DNA of 64,000 nt from Streptomyces sp. NBC_01485. Lineage in GTDB: Bacteria > Actinomycetota > Actinomycetes > Streptomycetales > Streptomycetaceae. The first letter of the stretch is position 1. Each line of letters starts with the position of its first letter. Positions 48,401-55,490 of the stretch are shown in pieces. The position numbers were made by a program, and so were the translations under genes. The stretch is from positions 3,162,001-3,226,000 of the forward strand of contig NZ_CP109435.1 of NCBI RefSeq assembly GCF_036227125.1, given 5' to 3'. Below the pieces are notes generated by a model. That model saw nothing but the letters and a program-made list of their open reading frames with translations. It searched no databases and was not told the origin of the DNA.

Positions 48401-48930
48401 AGATCACCCTTCCTCCGGACGGCGAATTCGTCAGACAGCTACGCACGGAGGACCACTTCAGATCATTCACCAGAAAGATACAGGGCCTGATCAAGGACGG
48501 AGTGTATCGCACGAACAAGGAGTCGTTCGATAAGTCTCACGCCAAGCGCAGCGATTTCGAAAAGGCATGGGAAGGACTTACTGACTTGACTGGGTTCTTC
48601 ACTGCGGGAATCTACGGGGCCAGCCCCGCAAGCCTTGCGCTCGGCTCCTACAACCTCGACTACGAACTGCTCGGGGTGTCCTGCCGGCCGGCTCAGACGG
48701 ATTCAGAGTGGGACAAGGGAGCTCTTGTCGGCCAAGTGCAGGTGGAGGTGTCCAACCGCATGACGGTAGCCTCGGCCACGCGCAGCCTTTCGGACGACGG
48801 GTACAAGAACGGAAGCAGCAACCCTGTCATGAAGGCGGGTTCGGACGCCGTCAAGCGGATCTGGCCTGACGGCCAGAGAGACATAGAAGTGAAGATCTCC
48901 TGGGTCGAGGAAGTATATGTACCGAATTAA
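42427..48930 (+). CDS. Full-length Rhs/YD-repeat polymorphic toxin with unrecognised C-terminal tip
   Basis: 2167 residues. The N-terminus has a basic region and hydrophobic stretch (RRWLGRGALVASLSVLPQVV) fitting export. A SpvB-like/beta-propeller type region follows (WNYPLRVPPATAGPSPNLSI), then many YD repeats (YDALGRAKGTK, YDELGRKTGTWDG), and the Rhs core end at about 1835-1880 (TGLTHIGAREYDPATGRFLS and SDPTGL). The shell should enclose the tip, which starts near 48073 and is 285 residues long, without HINT. The tip contains LPPDGEFVRQLRTEDHF, a helical region and EVKISWVEEVYVPN. I do not recognise its activity. GC content falls in the tip. The last 14 nt overlap the next gene, a lipoprotein. 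Confidence 0.88.
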   Translation: MSPSPFRTRLPGAVVRRWLGRGALVASLSVLPQVVVPTGYDFTAQAQSQAARKQLEDQPDAKIDKVGVLKPGTSKAPKDKAASASRETRERLKKTAWPKAGQAAAEVAATGKAAVTVGGLGVKLAQEPATPAPGSAMSKTAAKATGPAEKVTLSVHAQSAAKKAGVNGVLLTVDPAGAASRDSAGDTDKLRVSLDYSSFSDVYGGNFGPRLHLVTLPACALTTPQKASCRTQSTVAGAGNDAKSQTLTGTVSARALAAGTPMLLAAAAESSGGGGDYSATSLSPTATWEAGGSTGDFTWNYPLRVPPATAGPSPNLSISYDSASVDGRTAGENNQTSVVGEGFSITESYIERKYGSCKDDGQSGKGDLCWKYANATLVLNGKAVELVNACADKAACDTAALSEASGGSWKLKNEDGTRVEHLTGATGNGDNNTEYWKVTDVSGTQYFFGKHRMPGWSDKGTTSTADDDPVTNSVWTVPVFGDDSGEPCHKSTGFADSFCNQAWRWNLDYVVDTHANASTYWYTPETNYYSKNADTTVNGTGYTRGGYLDRIDYGLRSDLIHTKPAAQQVRFTYAERCVVSGGCSSLTAATKANWPDVPFDMICAASTKCTTQIGPSFFTRKRLTDVTTSVWTGTGTTRRDVDTWHLEQDFPDTGDASSASLWLKSIQNTGKANTTAAAMPPVVFGGIQLPNHVEGSGPDTLRYIKWRVRTIKSETGSTLTANYSDPDCVWGSSMPADVDKNTRRCFPVKWSQSGATPTTDWFHKYVVTSVFQDDPYGHGDTGETYYDYQGGAGWAYADDEGLTKTSNRTWSQWRGYGKVVETSGDSEGPRSKKSTLYMRGLNGEKELDGTARAEKVTDSTGTAIDDSRQYTGFVRETIVYNGTEELSGTINTPWSSKTGSHTYTWGTTDSWIVQAGETATRTKTSTGTRTVKQKTTYDTTYGMPITVEDSGDAAKTGDESCVRTSYARNTSAWLVAKVSRAEVYSVSCAATPVVPGDVVSDVTTAYDGQAVGVAPTKGDVTASYRVASYDPVNKTPAYQKVSSSTYDKLGRPLTETNALNRTVSTTYVPDDNGYGPLTSKTSIDPKLYTSTTQVDPAWGTAAKTTDANGNVTEWSFDALGRLVSIWKPDRSRKLGDAATTVYAYSVNNDKETWVRTDALKADGKTYNSSYEILDGLLRSRQKQVPAPNGGRVISETLYDDRGLAYVSNSQVHDNSAPSGSLANTYPGSVPASTETVFDAAGRATESIFRVYDQEKWRTKTEYQGDRTAATAAVGGTGTLSITDARGRIIERREYGGPDPTGSDYTRTLFEHDASGRLTKMTGPDNAVWSYGYDLRGRKTTSTDPDKGTVTTAYNDADQPVTTTTTLDQVTRTVITDYDELGRKTGTWDGVKDNTHQLTKFTYDSLAKGQVTAAIRYVGGTTGKIYSQAVTGYDALGRAKGTKTVLAATDLLVVAGAPQTFTTSTVYNRDGTVQSTSMPAVAGLPAETVANSYNDLGMLTGTDGMTDYVQNIGYSSYGEIEETRLGTSTGAKQLQILNRYEDGTRRLANTHTVDQTNTGYTSDVDYAYDATGNVKSIADSAGGKDTQCFAYDGYRRLTEAWTPSSNDCATARSASALGGPAPYWTSWTYKPGGLRDTQTDHKATSDAETDYGYPVVNASGTGQPHTLTSLTVDGSTAKALTYDEQGNTTKRYGPTGIAQSLTWDIEGELTHLAEGTKATDYLYDANGDLLIRRGPDKSVLYLAGQELHYDTAAKKFSAQRYYAAGDVSAVRTETSLTWMVDDHHGTASMTVDATTQAVTRRYTKPFGETRGAAPSAWPDDKGFLGKPADADTGLTHIGAREYDPATGRFLSVDPVLAPEDHESLNGYAYANNTPVTKSDPTGLRPITGCEQGCSDGKGGTYRDHMTMGANGTWVYHSTKTYVTKVPGTSSTYISATVQTRGGKTTSVNVAVFKKGPNPAPDRKDGKKGPDGTETTDLSAEELVAVWAMGGPTEITLPPDGEFVRQLRTEDHFRSFTRKIQGLIKDGVYRTNKESFDKSHAKRSDFEKAWEGLTDLTGFFTAGIYGASPASLALGSYNLDYELLGVSCRPAQTDSEWDKGALVGQVQVEVSNRMTVASATRSLSDDGYKNGSSNPVMKAGSDAVKRIWPDGQRDIEVKISWVEEVYVPN

Positions 48931-49375
48931 GCGAAGCCGACGGGACCTACTCGCCGTTGCCCTCTTCACTGCCCTCGTGACCGGTGTGTCCGGATGTGGA
49001 AGTGAAGAAGAGCTCCCCGTTCCCAAGGAAAGCCAGATCGTCGGTCTGTGGAAAAATCCCGGAGGGGATTGGATCGACTTCAAGAAGGATGGGACGGGTA
49101 CCATTTCCCCAGGGGCACAACTACAGCTAAACTCACTGGTGAAGGAATCCGAAACCGAAGAATTGTGCATGTTTTCCTGGAGAGTGGACACTGTACCCGC
49201 AGGGGGGAGTAAATGGGTTTCCCTGACCTTCAAGGAAGGGCAGTGCGGATCCTCAAAATTGGGGAGTTCCGGCCTCAACTACTACTATGGGGATCCCTCC
49301 GGCGAACTACTCCTGGCGAATCCTGTCGATTCCCCGGATCCCGGCGAGGTCTATTCTCTATCGAGCGCGACTTAG
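48917..49375 (+). CDS. Lipoprotein overlapping the Rhs gene; candidate surface immunity protein
   Basis: 152 residues. A basic start (MYRIKRSRRDLL), a hydrophobic stretch and lipobox VSGC place it as a membrane lipoprotein cut before Cys27. The mature part is beta-rich (IVGLWKNPGGDWIDFKKDGT, CMFSWRVDTVPAGGSKWVSL) with conserved-looking Trp-Lys-Asp spacing like small lipocalin-type domains and two further Cys. GAGGAAG lies just before the ATG, inside the Rhs gene, so translation is coupled. Position immediately after an Rhs tip suggests immunity. An outer-face anchor would mean the tip acts on the envelope or is neutralised before entry. Low GC, as in the tip. Confidence 0.7.
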   Translation: MYRIKRSRRDLLAVALFTALVTGVSGCGSEEELPVPKESQIVGLWKNPGGDWIDFKKDGTGTISPGAQLQLNSLVKESETEELCMFSWRVDTVPAGGSKWVSLTFKEGQCGSSKLGSSGLNYYYGDPSGELLLANPVDSPDPGEVYSLSSAT

Positions 49376-49480
49376 ACTGCCGCCCCGGCAGGAAAGTCGC
49401 AAATCCAGGCCGATAGGCGACCGAGGGGCACCCACCGCCTGCCTCGGACCTCAGATAGGTAGAAGTCCGCCATGCCTCAC

Positions 49481-49510
49481 GGGGTCCCTCCGAAACCGCA
49501 GAGGGACCCC
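49481..49510 (+). terminator. Terminator of the Rhs-lipoprotein locus
   Basis: GGGGTCCCTC (49481-49490) and GAGGGACCCC (49501-49510) form a perfect 10-bp stem with a 10-nt loop, about 105 nt after the lipoprotein stop. Confidence 0.7.
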
Positions 49511-49529
49511 GGTTCGGCTCAGCAGCCTG

Positions 49530-49718
49530 ATGGAGGGAACTGATTTCTTCACCAACGGCGTCGCCGGCACCCTCAAGACGCTGAAGTACCCCCAGCCGCG
49601 CACCCTCCAGTTCGACCGCAGGGCGGTCGTGAACGGGCGGCCGATGGTGCGGATCACCTCGGAGGAGTTCGCCGGGTGCTGGATTCCGGCCAACCAGGTC
49701 ACCACCGACGGGCACTGA
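49530..49718 (+). CDS. Short ORF, possible gene fragment
   Basis: 62 codons from an ATG without a convincing ribosome site. The product (MEGTDFFTNGVAGTLKTLKY, then PRTLQFDRRAVVNG and SEEFAGCWIPANQ) looks protein-like in composition but matches no family I know. It sits between the Rhs locus and the sugar genes and may be a remnant. Confidence 0.35.
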   Translation: MEGTDFFTNGVAGTLKTLKYPQPRTLQFDRRAVVNGRPMVRITSEEFAGCWIPANQVTTDGH

Positions 49719-49814
49719 GCACAGCCGTTCTGGAGGGAGGGGTCGCCGGGCGTCATGCCGGCACCCCCTCCCCGTATGCTCGCGATGCGTAGCCAGACAC
49801 CGGAAGGCGGAGAA

Positions 49815-50417
49815 GTGAACTACAGGGTCCAGCCCAGTGCGCAGGTCGACGCGAGTGCCGAGATCGGCGCCGGGAGCAGTGTGTGGGACCTCGCGCAGAT
49901 CCGGGAAGGCGCGCGGCTCGGCGAGGGCTGTGTGGTCGGGCGTGGCGCGTACGTCGGCTCCGGGGTGCGGATGGGCGACAACTGCAAGCTGCAGAACTAC
50001 GCGCTCGTCTACGAGCCGGCCGAGCTCGGTGACGGTGTCTTCATCGGCCCCGCCGTGGTCCTCACCAACGACCACAACCCGCGTTCCGTGGACCCCGAGG
50101 GCAAGCAGAAGCGCGGCGGCGACTGGGAGGCCGTCGGCGTGAAGATCTCCGACGGGGCGTCCATCGGGGCCCGCTCGGTGTGCGTCGCGCCGATCACCAT
50201 CGGCCGCTGGGCGATGGTCGCCGCGGGCGCCGTCGTCACCAAGGACGTGCCCGACTTCGCGCTGGTCGTGGGCGTGCCGGCCCGTCGGGTCGGCTGGGTC
50301 GGACACGTCGGCGTGCGGCTGGTCGAACGCGACGGCGAGCCGGGGGTGTGGGAGTGCCCGCAGACCGGTTCCCGGTACGAGGAGAAGGACGGGGTGCTCA
50401 CCGAGCGCGCCGTGTGA
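49815..50417 (+). CDS. Left-handed beta-helix N-acetyltransferase (WbpD/WlbB-like)
   Basis: 200 residues. Hexapeptide repeats run through residues 8-150 (VDASAEIGAGSSVWDLAQIR, GARLGEGCVVGRGAYVGSGV, GDNCKLQNYALVYEPAELGD, FIGPAVVLTNDHNPRS). The N-D-H segment carries the catalytic His of this family, and VKISDGASIGARSVCVAPIT follows. A small C-terminal domain ends the protein. Such enzymes acetylate the 3-amino group of UDP-2-acetamido-3-amino-glucuronate using acetyl-CoA. The aminotransferase, oxidoreductase and UDP-HexNAc dehydrogenase for that pathway are encoded nearby (56.5-61.8 kb), which supports this substrate. GTG at 49815 has GGCGGAGAA upstream. Confidence 0.85.
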   Translation: MNYRVQPSAQVDASAEIGAGSSVWDLAQIREGARLGEGCVVGRGAYVGSGVRMGDNCKLQNYALVYEPAELGDGVFIGPAVVLTNDHNPRSVDPEGKQKRGGDWEAVGVKISDGASIGARSVCVAPITIGRWAMVAAGAVVTKDVPDFALVVGVPARRVGWVGHVGVRLVERDGEPGVWECPQTGSRYEEKDGVLTERAV

Positions 50418-50728
50418 CAGTCGGGTGACAGCCGCGTGGCAGCCCTTACGGAGCTGTCCGGGTTGACCCTTTTTCTACACGTGCAGGCACAAGGTTCACG
50501 GAATCGTTACCCGAGCGAGTCGAAGCCCGAAAGCCGTGTGCTGACCACGGCATGGACACGACGCGCTCGCCCCAGGGCAACCCCGCGCGGACCTGGTGCG
50601 TCCAACGCTCTGCCTACCATTTCCTTGTCCGTTCTTTTCCCGTAGTCGACGCAGTCACCGCAGCCGTCTTACCCAGCAGGCCCAGTCCCAGCACCAGCAG
50701 CCCGCCGCCCCCAGAAGAAGAGTGCTCT
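50418..50728 (+). other. Intergenic region upstream of the UDP-GlcNAc 2-epimerase gene
   Basis: 311 bp without a gene. TTGACC at 50463-50468 could be a -35 box, but no convincing -10 lies 17 bp on. The right half is Cys/Pro/Ser-codon-like low complexity. A separate promoter for the epimerase is likely but not located. Confidence 0.4.
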
Positions 50729-51832
50729 GTGAAAGTCATCAGCATCGTCGGTGCCCGTCCTCAGTTGGTGAAGCTCGCGCCCATCGCGGCGGCCTTCGCC
50801 GAGACCGAGCACGAGCACGTCATCGTGCACACCGGGCAGCACTACGACGCCGACCTCTCCGACGTCTTCTTCTCGGGACTCGGCATCCCCGACCCCGACG
50901 TCCACCTGGGCGTCGGCTCCGGCAGCCACGGCGTGCAGACCGGCGCCGTCCTCTCCGCGCTCGACCCGGTCCTCGAGCGTGAGCAGCCCGACTGGGTGCT
51001 CGTCTACGGCGACACCAACTCCACGATCGCCGGCGCGCTGTCCGCGGTGAAGATGCACCTGCCGGTGGCGCACCTGGAGGCGGGCCTGCGCTCCTTCAAC
51101 CGGCGGATGCCGGAGGAGCACAACCGCGTCCTCACCGACCACAGCGCCGACCTGCTGCTCGCGCCCACCGAGGAGGCCGTGCGCCACCTCGCGAGCGAGG
51201 GCCTCGCCGACCGCACCCGGCTGGCCGGCGACGTGATGGTCGACATCTGCCTGCGCATCCGCGACCAGGTCCGCGCCGGCGAGTTCGCCGCGCCGGAGCT
51301 GCCCGAGGGCATCGACCCGGCGAAGCCCTTCCTGCTGGCGACCCTGCACCGCCCGGACAACACCGACGACCCCGAGCGGCTCGCCGCGATCGTCGGCTCG
51401 CTCGCCAAGCTGCCGGTGCCGGTGGCCCTCGCCGCCCACCCGCGGCTGGTCGCCCGCGCCCAGGAGCACGGCATCGACCTGGCCCAGGGCAACCTGCACG
51501 TCTGCCGCCCGCTGCCGTACGCGAGCCTGGTCGCCGCCGTGCTGGCCTCGGTCGGCGTGGTGACGGACTCCGGCGGTCTGCAGAAGGAGGCGTTCCTGCT
51601 GGAGCGCATCTGCACCACCATCCGCCCGGAGACGGAGTGGGTGGAAACCGTTCACACCGGTTGGAACGTCCTCGTACCCGACCCGCACACGCTGTCGCCC
51701 CAGGAGTGGGCCGAGACCGTGACCCGTGCCGTGCCGACCGACGACCCCGGCACGCCGTACGGCGACGGCCGCGCGGCGCACAACGTCGTCCGTCTCATGG
51801 AGGAATGGAAGGGGGGCAGCCGGCCCGCCTGA
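50729..51832 (+). CDS. wecB: Non-hydrolysing UDP-N-acetylglucosamine 2-epimerase (WecB/WbpI-like)
   Basis: 367 residues. Signature blocks: ISIVGARPQLVKLAPIAAAF, VIVHTGQHYDADLSDVFF, VLVYGDTNSTIAGALSAVKM, VAHLEAGLRSFNRRMPEEHN (family H-x-E-A-G-L-R), LLATLHRPDNTDDPERL and VTDSGGLQKEAFLL. The residues for the epimerase reaction through a glycal intermediate (Asp, Glu, His) are in place. It inverts C2 of a UDP-sugar. WecB and WbpI cannot be told apart by eye, but the neighbouring diacetamido-sugar genes favour UDP-2,3-diacetamido-glucuronate as substrate. GTG at 50729 begins the conserved strand. Confidence 0.9.
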   Translation: MKVISIVGARPQLVKLAPIAAAFAETEHEHVIVHTGQHYDADLSDVFFSGLGIPDPDVHLGVGSGSHGVQTGAVLSALDPVLEREQPDWVLVYGDTNSTIAGALSAVKMHLPVAHLEAGLRSFNRRMPEEHNRVLTDHSADLLLAPTEEAVRHLASEGLADRTRLAGDVMVDICLRIRDQVRAGEFAAPELPEGIDPAKPFLLATLHRPDNTDDPERLAAIVGSLAKLPVPVALAAHPRLVARAQEHGIDLAQGNLHVCRPLPYASLVAAVLASVGVVTDSGGLQKEAFLLERICTTIRPETEWVETVHTGWNVLVPDPHTLSPQEWAETVTRAVPTDDPGTPYGDGRAAHNVVRLMEEWKGGSRPA

Positions 51833-51925
51833 CATGAGCACCGGAACCGGGGCCCTCGGCGGCCGCCTGCGGGCGGTCGCGCAGAGCCACGGTCCGCGCA
51901 TGTCAGCGTGCTAGCGTCAACCGCT

Positions 51926-53275
51926 ATGTCATCGTCTCCCCCGTCCGGGCCGCCTGCGGAAGGCAAGCGACCGCACGTCATCTACCTCGCCATCGGCTTC
52001 CCGCCCGCCGCCAAGAGCTCCACGTACCGGATGCGCGAGACCGCCAACCAGTTCGTGAAGGCCGGCTGGGACGTCACGGTCGTCAACATCGCCCGGGAGT
52101 CCTGGGAACTCGACTCGGGCATCGACCTCTCCCTGCTGGAGCAGGTCGACCCCCAGGTCAAGATCGTCGAGCTGCCGCTCGCCCGCGAGGACCTCGAGAC
52201 GGACATCCGCCTCTTCGACGAGGCGCGTGCCCTGGATCCCAACGGCTGGGTCGCCAAGCTGCGCCGCCGCCACACCGAGACGTTCCCGGAGCCGAACTTC
52301 GGCGAGTGGCGCGACGACCTGGAGCAGGCCGTGCTGCGCATCCACCGGGAGCACCCGGCGGACCTGCTGCTCGCCAGCTGCGTGCCCTACGTGAACCTCG
52401 CCGCGGCCTGGAAGCTGTGGGAGGAGGCGAAGGTGCCGTACGCGGTGGACTTCCGCGACGGCTGGTCCATCGATGTCATCGACGGCGTCGAGGCCTTCGC
52501 CCGCGACTCCTCCGAGGGTCGCTGGGAGCAGAAGATCCTCGACAACGCGGCCTCCCTGTGGGTCGTCAACGACCCCATCGCCGAGCACTACCGCAAGCGC
52601 TACCCGCAGTTCGCGAGCCGGGTGCACGTGGTGCGCAACGGGTACGACGCGGACAGCTCGCCGGGCCGGGCGCACAACCCGGACCCCGAGGCAGGGCTGG
52701 TCTTCGGCTACCTCGGCACGGTCAACTTCACCGTCCCGCACCTGGAGACGGTGCTGAACGCCTGGCGGGCCGCCCGTGCGAAGGAGCCGCTGCTGGCGAA
52801 CGCGCGCTTCGAGCTGCGCGGCCACCTCGGCAACGGCGCCACCCGCGGTGCGAACCGGCACGCCGAGGTCTTCAAGGAGGCCGAGGCCGACGGCGTCGTC
52901 TTCGGCGGTCCCGCCGCGAAGGCCGAGGTCTCCTCGATCTACGCGAGCTGGGACGCCATGGTGCTGATCCTCATCGGCGGCCGGTTCGTCACCTCGGGCA
53001 AGGTGTACGAGTACATGGCGACCGGCCTGCCCATCGTGTCGGCGCACGCCGCCGAGCACGACGCCTCCAACGTGCTGCGGGGCCACCCGCTGTGGACGGG
53101 CGCCCCCGGCATCGACGAGGCGGGCCTGACCGAGTCGTTCATCAAGGCCGCCCACATGGCGGTGGAGACGACCGACGAGGAGCACGCCGAGGCGATGGCC
53201 CACGCCGACCAGTTCACTCGTGAGGCGCTGATGTCCGTCGCCGTCAAGAACCTTGTCGAGGAGCTCGCCAAGTGA
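51926..53275 (+). CDS. GT4-type glycosyltransferase
   Basis: 449 residues of GT-B fold. The N-domain opens VIYLAIGFPPAAKSSTYRMR (family G-F-P-P-x-x-x-x-x-x-R). The C-domain has FGYLGTVNFTVPHLETVLNA and the donor-site ASWDAMVLILIGGRFVTSGK VYEYMATGLPIVSA region with the E-x7-E-like spacing. ATG at 51926 is chosen; TAGCGT lies 9 nt upstream and might serve as a -10 box for a near-leaderless message. The next glycosyltransferase gene overlaps it by 4 nt. Context points to assembly of the cell-wall polymer made from the local sugars; the acceptor is unknown. Confidence 0.82.
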   Translation: MSSSPPSGPPAEGKRPHVIYLAIGFPPAAKSSTYRMRETANQFVKAGWDVTVVNIARESWELDSGIDLSLLEQVDPQVKIVELPLAREDLETDIRLFDEARALDPNGWVAKLRRRHTETFPEPNFGEWRDDLEQAVLRIHREHPADLLLASCVPYVNLAAAWKLWEEAKVPYAVDFRDGWSIDVIDGVEAFARDSSEGRWEQKILDNAASLWVVNDPIAEHYRKRYPQFASRVHVVRNGYDADSSPGRAHNPDPEAGLVFGYLGTVNFTVPHLETVLNAWRAARAKEPLLANARFELRGHLGNGATRGANRHAEVFKEAEADGVVFGGPAAKAEVSSIYASWDAMVLILIGGRFVTSGKVYEYMATGLPIVSAHAAEHDASNVLRGHPLWTGAPGIDEAGLTESFIKAAHMAVETTDEEHAEAMAHADQFTREALMSVAVKNLVEELAK

Positions 53276-55416
53276 CCGAAGTCCTGCTCGTGGCGTACGT
53301 CCGGCCGCAGCTCGGCGTCCTCGCCGACGCGGTACGCAAGTTCAACGCCCAGGGCGCGCGCGTGCATCTGGCGGGCATGTTCGACCTGGAGGCCGAGGGC
53401 CTCCCCGAGGAACTCGCCAAGGTCGGGCTGGCCAGTGCGCACCAACTGCCGCGCACCCTCAAGCACCGCAGCCAGGCGGTCCGCCGCCGGCTCGGCAAGG
53501 CCCCGCGCGGCCTGCGCAACTGGACGCAGATCAAGGGCGACTCCTGGCTGCGCTCCCACGGCCGCAAGGCCGACGTGCTCGTCGCCCTGGACGTGGCCAC
53601 CGTGTACACGGTGTGGCGGCTCGCCGAGTACAACCGCTCCGCCCCGGCCAGGTTCGGGCTCGCGCCCGCGCTGAAGGCCGTCGAGGAGCTGAAGGCGCAG
53701 GGCGGCGTCACAGTCCGCCGATCCTCCGTCCTGCCGCCGCTGCACGCGATCACCCGTGACGTGAAGCGCAGCGTCGACCGTCTGCCCGCCCAACTGGTGC
53801 GGACGGCGACCCCGCGGCCCCTGATGCGGTCCGGCGTCGGCGCCCGGCTGTGGCGCTCGGCGGTGACCGCGCCCGGCATGCCCATAAGGGTGCGCGCCGC
53901 GACCTCGCGGTACGTCGCCGAGGGCATGCAGTGGGCGGGCCGCACCAGCGGTGCCGCGCTCACCCTCGCGGACGCCGCCACGAAGATCCCCGATCCCCAA
54001 CTGCGGGCGGACCTCTACTACGAGGGCGTCATGCAGGAGCTGAAGAAGGGCATCAGCCCCCGGCATCTCGGCAAGGCGGTCGAGGCGCAGCTCGCCAACG
54101 CCGACGCGCTCTACGCCCGGGGCAAGAGCGACGACTCGGCCGAGGCGATCAACCGCGCCCTGTTCCTGCACTTCCACCGGGTGCTGCACATCGACCAGCT
54201 GTCGTCGCCGCTGGCCAAGGACGCCGAGGGCTTCGTGGCCCCGCTGCACCGCTCCAAGGCGTTCCAGGCGCTGAGCCGCCCCCGCGGCCGCAAGATGCCC
54301 GCCGCGCCCGCCCCCACCGACCGCCCGCTGCGGCTGCTGGTGACGACGAGCGCCAACGACAACTTCCTGCACCTGGTCAAGGAGCACTTCGCCGACTACC
54401 CCGGCGTCGAGCTGCGCTACCTCGACCTGGACTCGAACAAGCACCTGAAGCGGATCTCCTGGGCGGCCCCGCGCATGGTCAAGGACCGCCTGGCGGACGG
54501 CACGAGCGACTACCAGGAAGAGGTGGAGCGCCTGATGCGCCCCTACCTCGACTGGGCCGACACCGTCTTCCTGGAGTGGGCCGCGGGTCCGGCCGGCATG
54601 CTCACCGCGATCGACCCGGGCGACACCCGGATCGTGGTGCGCCTGCACAGCTACGAGGCGTTCACGCGCTGGCCGCACATGACGGACTTCTCCCGGGTCG
54701 ACGACCTCGTGTTCGTCGCCCCGCACGTGAAGGACCTGAGCGCCTCGCTGGTGCCGACGCTGCGCGGCGAGCAGGCGCCGCGGTTCCACCTCATCGACAA
54801 CGCCATGGACCTGTCGGGCTTCAACCGGGCGAAGCCGGCCGAGGCCCGCTTCAACCTCGGTCTGGTCGGCATCAGCCAGGTCGCGAAGGACCCCAAGTGG
54901 GCCCTGGACGTCCTGGAGCGGGTCCGCAAGCACGACGACCGCTACCGGCTGCTCCTGGTCGGCGGCGACATGGACCCGAAGACCAGCCAGGCCACCCGCC
55001 AGTACCTGAACGAGTTCGAGGAACTGCTGGCCCCGCTGGAGGAGTCCGGCGCGGTGGTCCGGCTCGGCGCGACGGACGACGTCCCGTCCAAGCTCGTCGA
55101 GTTCGGTACGATCCTCAGCTCCTCGGTGCGCGAGGGCTGCCACGTCGGTCTGATGGAGGGCGCGGCCAGCGGCGCCGTCCCCGTCGTCCGCGACTGGCCG
55201 TTCTACGCGGGCAAGCCCAACAGCGCCCGCACCCTCTACCCCGAGGACTGGGTCGTGGGCTCCCCCGCCGAGGCGGCCGAGCGGATCCTCAAGGTCACGG
55301 CCACGGAGGAGTCCTGGCGGGGCGCGGGCAAGCTCGCCACCGAGCACGCGCTGACGGTGTGGGACTGGCCCGTGGTGCAGAAGCACTTCGAGAAGCTGAT
55401 CCTCGACGAGAACTAG
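53272..55416 (+). CDS. Large glycosyltransferase with GT-B C-terminal half
   Basis: 714 residues. The first 340 residues are a helical region with a partial GT-like N-domain (MTEVLLVAYVRPQLGVLADA) and no recognised motif. Residues about 345-714 form a GT-B domain: LLVTTSANDNFLHLVKEHF, RIVVRLHSYEAFTRWPHMTD, LVGISQVAKDPKWALDVLER, RYRLLLVGGDMDPKTS and SSSVREGCHVGLMEGAASGA. The last block matches the donor-binding E-G motif of GT4 enzymes. The GTG start overlaps the upstream stop (GTGA), so it is co-translated with the other GT. Length is about twice that of a single GT, so it may add two sugars or the N-half may be structural. Confidence 0.8.
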   Translation: MTEVLLVAYVRPQLGVLADAVRKFNAQGARVHLAGMFDLEAEGLPEELAKVGLASAHQLPRTLKHRSQAVRRRLGKAPRGLRNWTQIKGDSWLRSHGRKADVLVALDVATVYTVWRLAEYNRSAPARFGLAPALKAVEELKAQGGVTVRRSSVLPPLHAITRDVKRSVDRLPAQLVRTATPRPLMRSGVGARLWRSAVTAPGMPIRVRAATSRYVAEGMQWAGRTSGAALTLADAATKIPDPQLRADLYYEGVMQELKKGISPRHLGKAVEAQLANADALYARGKSDDSAEAINRALFLHFHRVLHIDQLSSPLAKDAEGFVAPLHRSKAFQALSRPRGRKMPAAPAPTDRPLRLLVTTSANDNFLHLVKEHFADYPGVELRYLDLDSNKHLKRISWAAPRMVKDRLADGTSDYQEEVERLMRPYLDWADTVFLEWAAGPAGMLTAIDPGDTRIVVRLHSYEAFTRWPHMTDFSRVDDLVFVAPHVKDLSASLVPTLRGEQAPRFHLIDNAMDLSGFNRAKPAEARFNLGLVGISQVAKDPKWALDVLERVRKHDDRYRLLLVGGDMDPKTSQATRQYLNEFEELLAPLEESGAVVRLGATDDVPSKLVEFGTILSSSVREGCHVGLMEGAASGAVPVVRDWPFYAGKPNSARTLYPEDWVVGSPAEAAERILKVTATEESWRGAGKLATEHALTVWDWPVVQKHFEKLILDEN

Positions 55417-55431
55417 CCGCACCTGCACCAC

Positions 55432-55474
55432 TGAGTGAGGGCCCCCGGGACACGTTCCCGGGGGCCCTCACTCA
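55432..55474. terminator. Bidirectional terminator between the convergent sugar operons
   Basis: A perfect 19-bp stem (55432-55450 with 55456-55474, loop cacgt) sits 15 nt after the plus-strand GT stop and 16 nt before the galE-type stop on the minus strand, so it serves both. Confidence 0.9.
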
Positions 55475-55490
55475 TCTGTGCACGTGTGGC

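Noticed and set aside
49287..49718. Longer version (143 codons) of the short ORF at 49530
   Set aside because: The first half overlaps the lipoprotein gene and a terminator hairpin and has an Arg/Pro/Ser shadow composition; only the last 62 codons look protein-like.
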